Source: Mantis religiosa
Lineage: Eukaryota; Arthropoda; Insecta; Mantodea; Mantidae
Direction of reading: 5' to 3'
DNA length: 64,000 nt
Assembly (NCBI GenBank): GCA_030765055.1
Contig: CM060947.1
Coordinates: 50,545,593-50,609,592 of the forward strand
Shown here one piece after another: positions 58,035 to 64,000 of this stretch. A program made the translations under genes and the position numbers. Within the stretch, counting starts at the first letter, position 1, and the number at the start of each line of letters is the position of its first letter. Below the pieces are notes generated by a model. It was given only the letters and a program-made list of their open reading frames with translations, was not told where the DNA came from and did no database searches.

Positions 58035-59616
58035 TCAGGTGTGCGGTGGTGGGGGAGGTGGTCTCCAGATGTTAGGGAACTGAGCCTGGATCCTCCTGGT
58101 GTTCTGTCTGTCATAGTCAGCAATGATTTGTTCTGCAGATTTCAGGTCATTCAGTCGTGAGTGGAGGCTGGTGTCCAATACTGTGAATTGTGAGTGGAGC
58201 TGGTCGAGTCTGCTGTTGAGAGTGGAAGAATCCGTCGGCGGGCAGGAAAATGTGTCGTTGAGGTGAGTCTCCATTCGGTGCATCATGCGTTGTAGTGAGG
58301 CAAGTATGTCTTTCTGTTCGCTGGCTAACTGTTCGGTGCGTTGAAGTTGGGAGTTGATGGTCTTTGTTTTCTACTGTAGTTGGGTTACTTAAGAGGAGAG
58401 TTTGACCAGTGGAGTAAGTCCGTTCGTTAGCAGTCTGTGTGTAGTTGTCAGTCTGTCTTGGAGGTCGATGAGGGCGGCGTGGTTAAAATTCTGTTGTTGT
58501 GCAGCGGCGGTGACGGATTCTTCCAGGTTACCCAGGCGTTGGTTTAAGTTAAGGACCTCTGAGTGTAGGTCCTGAACTTCTTCCGCTGGAGTCTGGTGGT
58601 TGGCGGCGGTGAATGTCGTGAGGAGCTCCTCAAGTGAACGGAGTGTGCTAGTAGCTGGTTGCAGGTCCTTCCGAAGGCAGCCAAGATCTTGCTGCCATCC
58701 CCCATGCTCGCTGGTGGCTGCGTCCCGGGGTATTTTTCCCGTGTAGGTTCCTCGAGGGTATGGAAGGCACTGCGCCTGCCCTGTGAAATGACCGAGGCCA
58801 TTACATGTGGCGCAGTACCTGCGTCGGAGGTGGAGATCGTGGGCCCTGCATGCTGATGTTGGTGTAGGAGAGCCACAGTAATGACACCGTGATGGCGCGG
58901 TGCACGTGTGTGCGGTGTGCACAAGGCGCAGCAGTGCCTGCATGGGATGTGGCGATGCAGTCTGATGGCCTCTACCTCCAGGCGCTGTCCCAGTAGGGGC
59001 AGGCCTGATGTCAAGGCAGCGTCGCGATCCCGAAGATCAGCAAACTGCAGGCGCACGCAGGTGGTCGGGCCTCGTCTAGACGAGATCCAAGTGGCCACAT
59101 CTGCATTGCAGCGGTGAGAATATACCTCACAGGGAGGTCCAGGGGGGCTCTGATGTCTACCACTGAGTGTGTAGTAGCGCCTTCTGACGCTGGTTGAGTG
59201 GCTGCGGCAGTTGGATTTTGGCTTGCCGGCGGTGTTGCTGATGCAGGGTGTGTTGCTGCTAGGTAAAGCAGTGATGTCTCCGGCTGTCCTGTGGTACTGC
59301 CTGGCCGTGTAGAGCTGGGCGACCCAGCGGCCAGGTGAGGTGGCGGTTGACTGGGCGACTGGCGGGCGTCTGACGTGGTAGGGGAAGCTGGCCGAGCAGC
59401 CCAGAACTTCCCCAGCAGCTCCGTAGTAGGCTTCCTCTCGTCTGTCGGTGCCGGCAGCGAGACAGGAGACGGCGCTCGAGAGCTGGCTGGCGTGAGCTGT
59501 GGTGAAGGCGGCTTCGCTACCTGGCTCTGCTTCTTTGTCGCGGCGTTTCTCTTCTTACCCATGTTGCCGCGTCGTGTGATGTTTCCGTAAGTGTGTCGAT
59601 CCACCCCCCCACTCAC
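58035..59616 (-). pseudogene. LINE ORF1 (gag-like, zinc knuckles), frameshifted
   Basis: The region is strongly GC-rich. Minus-strand frames join in order. 59616-59101 gives a Pro/Ser/Thr/Ala-rich N-terminus starting near a basic GKKRNAATKKQS; 59098-58900 gives an RRM-like CVRLQFADLRDRDAALTSGL segment. 58943-58389 gives two cysteine clusters (CHYCGSPTPTSAC and CATCNGLGHFTGQAQC), then a coiled-coil segment with NLNQRLGNLEESV. 58286-58035 gives a further heptad-like stretch ending PNIWRPPPPPPHT. This is the layout of ORF1 nucleic-acid-binding proteins of Jockey/R1/I-type LINEs. At least two frameshifts and a stop interrupt it. No ORF2 follows. Confidence 0.7.
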
Positions 59617-60039
59617 ATTCAGGTATACTGGGTATCATTTAAAAAATTTGACATTAGACAGTAGGCATTTTCATATCGAGTTTATATATCCTGAATTAAT
59701 TTTTATAAACCATAGATAATTAACTTTCAGAAACCATTGTGTTATTACATAAGATCAATAAAATCCCCTGATTATTAAAGGGAAACTGCAGAATGAATTA
59801 TGTTAAATTGAAGACGTTACATCTTTGCTACATTTAATTGGAACACTGCTCTTGTCTAGCATTTAGATTCGTCATCAGCCTATTAAATCACAAAATTACT
59901 CTAGTATCTTACGAAATATAGAAAAATTTCAAATTTTTAAATTTTTATAGAAACTCTGTAAACATTAAGAGTTTAAATAAGAGTTTTGATAACAAGAAGG
60001 TGACTTTTTGAACGGAACTTAATAAGCACTAAAATTAAC
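59617..60039. other. No feature recognised
   Basis: A short C-run precedes AT-rich sequence with no supported feature. Confidence 0.4.
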
Positions 60040-61235
60040 ACAGTGAAATATGGATAGATTAAGTCACACTAAAAAATTATATGCCATGGCCGGGATTTGA
60101 AACAACGACCTCCCGGTCTCCATCCGGCTACTTTTAAGATATGTATGACTGAAATTTAACGAAGGTTTTCAGAAAATCACGCTTTTCTCTTTTTAGTCTA
60201 TAAAATAGTTTAAGTCTTCCTGAATACAAAGAATGCTTATTTAGCATCCGCAAGTCATTTTTAAATGCTATAATCTAGTTTGAAAGTTACGTGAATGTTA
60301 GTGTTAGATATGAAGCCTTATTCTTTTCGAATATTTCAGCATTTTTCATCATTTAAGGCGCCCCTTGCTTCGCAGTTTTAGTGTTAGACTAATGAAACTT
60401 GCTGTACATGTTCATAGAGGCACAGTGAATCCAAATTGTCTTGGATTTTGTTGTGAGATGCATTAAGCAAAACACAAAACACAAAACTTTCAAATTTTGG
60501 GCAAGAAAGCCATATTCATAGCCTTAAAAATGTCTGGAGCCTAAAGAAACCTAAGGCAAATTTTTTAAAAAAAAATGGATATATTGGGAACCTGCTGTTA
60601 AAATATTCGACCAAAATTTAAGTTATTTTGTCCCAAGAGACTTTGTAGGTGACGTAACCAAAAATAAATAAATTTGGTCATATCTTCCAAACTATCAAAG
60701 TTACATTGATACAATTTGGACTGTGTCTTATTTTCTCTAAGTTACATTTGTGGTATAAATCTTAAAAAGCTGACGTTATTAGTATAGGACATCAAATCTT
60801 CAGTCATAGATATCCTTAACCGTTGAGAGCCCGCCTCGGTAGCGTAGATGGTAGTGTGTCTGCCTCACGTTCAAGAGGTCCCGAGTTCAAATCTCGGTCA
60901 TGGTGAGTTACCTGAATAAGGTTTTTACCGGGTTTTTCCATTATCCTGATAGACGAATGTCGGGTAACTCTAAGCTCCATGGATCTCGGACTCATTTGAG
61001 CATCACTTCACCCATTTCATTCGTCGTCCGATATGACTTAACGTTGGAGGACATACATTTAAAAGAAAATTAACCCTTGAGCTACCATGGCTAACATTAT
61101 AGAATGACGTGTATGTTTAAGAGCAACCGGACGGAGACAAGAAGATCCGTGGTTCAAATCCCGGCCATGGGATTGAATCTATCCAAATCTTAGCCTACAC
61201 AGGGCTGCTGTGGAAGAACGATTAAATTTGCACAA
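60040..61235. mobile_element. Fold-back element, copy 6, split by a SINE
   Basis: The outer left arm is at about 60040-60140 (minus-strand module with GCCATGGCCGGGATTTGAAA). The right arm is at about 61085-61230, with GATCCGTGGTTCAAATCCCGG and CCATGGG. About 690 bp of unassigned AT-rich sequence and SINE family 1 copy 6 separate them. The SINE entered the tRNA-like module itself. Whether the 690 bp is original core or another insert is unclear. Confidence 0.6.
60828..61069 (+). mobile_element. tRNA-derived SINE family 1, copy 6
   Basis: A plus-strand copy with GCCCGCCTCGGTAGCGTAGA, box B and full body. TTAACCGTTGAG at 60816-60827 and TTAACCCTTGAG at 61070-61081 form a 12-bp target duplication with one mismatch. 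Confidence 0.95.
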
Positions 61236-62189
61236 TGAAATATACCTAACGGTCAGCGTTCTTCACGCTCCACATAAAATTGAAAAGATCAGATCACAAT
61301 AGAGAAAGTGATACATAGCTAATGTATAAAATCATGTGACAAACCAAGAGGTTTTAATGTAAAAATACCTGCCTAGCAAAAATGACAAAGGACAAGTCCA
61401 AATGAAAAAAGCTTGTCTAGAAACCACTGTTTCAGTTTTAAGTATTCGGCTTATTAAGTCATGCAGCACATTCATTCATTTAGAATTAAAAAATGTGTGC
61501 ACTGAAACTGCGCGGAGTAAAACTCCCCGAGCTAGTCAAGATCACACAAGATGAGACAGCAAATTAACACGTCAAATACGGTGATTGATAGAAGTACTAC
61601 TGTAAACAGCACCTCTCGATAGAAACAACAGTTATTATTTGGAATTTGTTAGGTGAAGTGACTCAAAGGAACCAAAAAATATGAATTTGGCACTTTCTTC
61701 TAATTCCCAATTGCACAAAATTATCTATACATATTTCTTTCTGAACAAAGAGAAATTCGTGGACTGTTTACAAAGAATTGAAGGTATTTATTTTATTACT
61801 CATATACAAATATTAAATAAGTTGTATTTTAATTAAAATCCTCACTTATTAAGCTTTTGTTTATTAAAACAACGTTGGTAGGGGCAATTTCTCGAAAATC
61901 TTCATACATTTTGACACACATATACGTACTACATGAACCTTGCATTAGAAATGCTTTATTTGTGTTGAGAGTACTACATATGCCTTATAATAATTTTGGT
62001 TTTTACATACATTTTATTTGTGAGCTTACTGAAGGGTGCTTCTACATCTTTTGTTCTCTTCAAGTACAGCTTGACAATTATATTTAGATTGTCATATGCT
62101 ATTAGCCCAAAAGTTTATTCGTTTGTTGTATAGAATGGTCGACTTTGTGTTAGTGTACTAGACATTATCAATAAAATAGTTTAAGAGTT
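61236..62189. other. No feature recognised
   Basis: AT-rich. A frame at 61857-62087 has no recognisable domain. Confidence 0.45.
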
Positions 62190-62192
62190 CTT

Positions 62193-62389
62193 TTTCCTGT
62201 AATTTACTGAAATGATGCTCAAATGGGCCCAGGGTTCATGCAGCTCAGAGCTACCTGACATTCGTCTTTTAGGATAAGGGAAAACCGCGGAAAAAACCTT
62301 ATCCAGGCAACTCACCCTGACCGAGTTTCGAATTCGGGACCTCTTGAACGCGAGGCCGACATGCTATCATCTAAGCTACCGAGACGGGC
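62193..62389 (-). mobile_element. tRNA-derived SINE family 1, copy 7
   Basis: Minus orientation, 3' truncated relative to the others: the CCTCCAACG block is missing. Flanks AAGAGTTCTT and AAGAAGTTCTT may be a degenerate target duplication. Confidence 0.88.
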
Positions 62390-62529
62390 AAGAAGTTCTT
62401 AATTAAATTTTTAGGTCTGAGTAAAAGCTTAAACGTTTATAATCATGCTATTATTGAAAAATTCATTAATATCATAAAAATGATCAGGCATTTGCGAAAC
62501 ATCATCATAAATGTTTTAATACTCCTTTT

Positions 62530-62710
62530 CATAAGCGGCTCTGGTCACGGAAAATAACGTTTCGGATGGGGGATGCCGAGATGCTGACCACATATCCTCC
62601 CCGTAACGTTGGGATGATCGCCATGCGTATGTAGGCGTGAGACCGGCAGTTGGGTTGGTAGGCCTTGGCCCTGTTAGGGCTGTCGCGCCAGGGTTTATTT
62701 ACTTACTCCT
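62530..62710 (+). repeat. GC-rich repeat tail, LINE/SINE 3'-end-like
   Basis: A compact GC-rich stretch, GGATGCCGAGATGCTGACC through GTTAGGGCTGTCGCGCCAGG followed by TTTATTTACTTAC. It resembles the 3' untranslated end of a non-LTR element. I cannot name the family and no coding sequence is attached. Confidence 0.4.
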
Positions 62711-63850
62711 TTTCTAGTTCTCCTACTTGCAATGTATCTATAATAAGATATAAAACAAAATAATTTCTACAAACTTTTATTCCTACTGACGTGAATTAGG
62801 CAGAACAATAAGATTTTAATAGAAGTTCGTTAAAGAATGTGTAGAGAAATACAAGTGAACACATCAGTTAATATTTTCTACTTGCACATTTATGGTCGGG
62901 TAGTATAAATCCTTTTGGCCATGTCGGTAGCATGACATTTTAAGGCTTCAGAGAAAGCAATAGAAGAAAACCGTTAGAGCAGGAGTTGGAATACACTTGG
63001 AACATGTTGCTTTATCAGTGACTTGCATTCCTATCTGCTTCTCTCTTCCCTCCCTTTTCGTGGATTTGATTTAATTCCCTCCCTTCTGAGGCAGCAGGGC
63101 TTCCTCTGCTGCAGCTTAGCACATGTTACAACCCTTTGTGTGCTGCGGGATAATTAAAAGTAGCTTCAGTTTACAGTGGCATGGCGCTTACAACATAAAC
63201 CATAACTGATTCGGTCGACACAACAATTCTATATCGGTCTTCCACTAGAGTTTCACTGTATGAAATTTATTAATGTGAAATTTTCCTTTAGTACATTAAA
63301 ATTCTGTATAGTTCATTTTCACGAATAATAAAAGATATACTGCTTTAAGGGACACTGGGAGTGAAAAATAGCCCAAAAGTATCAAAAATTGCTATTTTTA
63401 AATTTATACATGTTCCCCAAACCTTCTTTTATTGAACTATGGTAAGAGTTTCTTATTTCCGCCATTTTTAAAGGTCTAACGCAGGGTTTAAATTTTCTGG
63501 GCGTCGCCATTTAAACGCCCCCTTTCTTCCTTATCCAGCATGATGCCCTGTTTTTGCTAATTCTGATGGTCTTTGGCAGCTTTTTCCTTAAAACTGCGTT
63601 TAAATCGTGTGACATAGCTTACTGCTGCTACTAGAGACAGTTTGGTAAATTATTATTTCGTATTGAATACAAAGTGTTTAATCAGAAACATTCAAACATA
63701 AATGCGATATAAACACGCCTTGAGTGTTTTATCATCTAAGAAAATACAAAATAGTTCATAATATCTATGATTATTCTATGTTCTTTGCAATAAACTTAGC
63801 AAATACTTGTAGATGCACTTTTGTTTTGACTGTCTTTGTTTGCTCCAATG
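62711..63850. other. No feature recognised
   Basis: AT-rich, with no supported coding sequence. A CT-rich patch lies at about 63035-63090. Confidence 0.45.
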
Positions 63851-63852
63851 TA

Positions 63853-64000
63853 CGAGGCATGTTTCTTAGGTCAGTACCGTTTTGGAATTAAAAAAAGACC
63901 TGCATAGATATCACAATAATTATAATTTTACATGAAAGCCTCTACCTTAATCTACTTTACTATATAATTTCCGTGAATATTGAGGCACTTGTCATAACGT
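63853..64000 (-). mobile_element. Mariner 3' end, cut by window edge (copy G)
   Basis: The end CGAGGCATGTTT follows TA at 63851-63852. Toward the window edge the minus strand encodes RYDKCLNIHGNYI, the C-terminal WDKCI-type block of mariner transposases. The rest of the element lies beyond the window. Confidence 0.75.

Noticed and set aside
58389..58943. Host zinc-finger gene
   Set aside because: The cysteine clusters next to a coiled coil and low-complexity N-terminus fit a LINE ORF1 better. There are no introns and the frames are broken.

Overview
The window reads as gene-poor, repeat-dense DNA from an insect nuclear genome. It is AT-rich, has no bacterial-style gene clusters, and is packed with animal transposon families: Tc1/mariner, hAT, pogo/Tigger, Ty3/gypsy-type LTR elements, non-LTR (LINE) elements and several tRNA-derived SINE families. 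The mix of long trinucleotide arrays and many SINE and mariner copies fits a large polyneopteran genome such as a cockroach or relative, but that placement is inference only.

Layout. 0-5.4 kb: a GC-rich repeat block with a tRNA-like head, a fold-back element with tRNA-like inverted arms, and a mariner split by a LINE 3' fragment whose (GAA)n tail is about 330 bp long. 5.47-11.36 kb: a structurally complete, recently inserted LTR retrotransposon. Its two 818-bp LTRs differ at five positions by eye, it has a tRNA-Lys(CUU) primer site and a long coiled-coil Gag, but pol has lost most of reverse transcriptase, RNase H and the integrase N-terminus. 11.38-12.78 kb: a LINE fragment running into a 1000-N gap. 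12.8-17.7 kb: SINE, hAT remnant, a 1.33-kb (AAT)n array, another fold-back element, and a transposase pseudogene carrying a (CCT)n expansion. 17.7-21.9 kb: mostly featureless. 21.9-22.6 kb: two adjoining fold-back elements, one holding four 51-bp tandem units. 23-33 kb: mariner remnant, tRNA-derived SINE, and a LINE reverse-transcriptase remnant. 33.4-36.8 kb: a mariner enlarged by nested solo-LTR and SINE insertions. 36.9-41 kb: LINE and mariner deletion-derivative copies and a solo LTR. 42.03-42.32 kb: the only candidate host exon, an immunoglobulin-fold exon bounded by good splice sites. 42.9-49.7 kb: hAT with a solo LTR inside, SINEs, LINE, a long repeat present again inverted at 56-57 kb, and a mariner pseudogene. 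50.9-57.2 kb: mariner, Tc1/mariner-type pseudogene, solo LTR, fold-back element, Tigger remnant with a SINE inside. 58-59.6 kb: a GC-rich LINE ORF1 (gag-like, zinc knuckles) with no ORF2. 60-64 kb: fold-back element split by a SINE, another SINE, a LINE/SINE-like tail, and a mariner cut off by the window end.

Nothing here forms a multi-gene pathway. The most interesting structure is the fold-back family: short elements whose inverted arms each carry a tRNA-like module of about 73 nt, seen six times and in several rearranged states. The recurring nesting (LINE into mariner, solo LTR and SINE into mariner, solo LTR into hAT, SINE into Tigger, SINE into fold-back) allows a relative order of insertions to be read.
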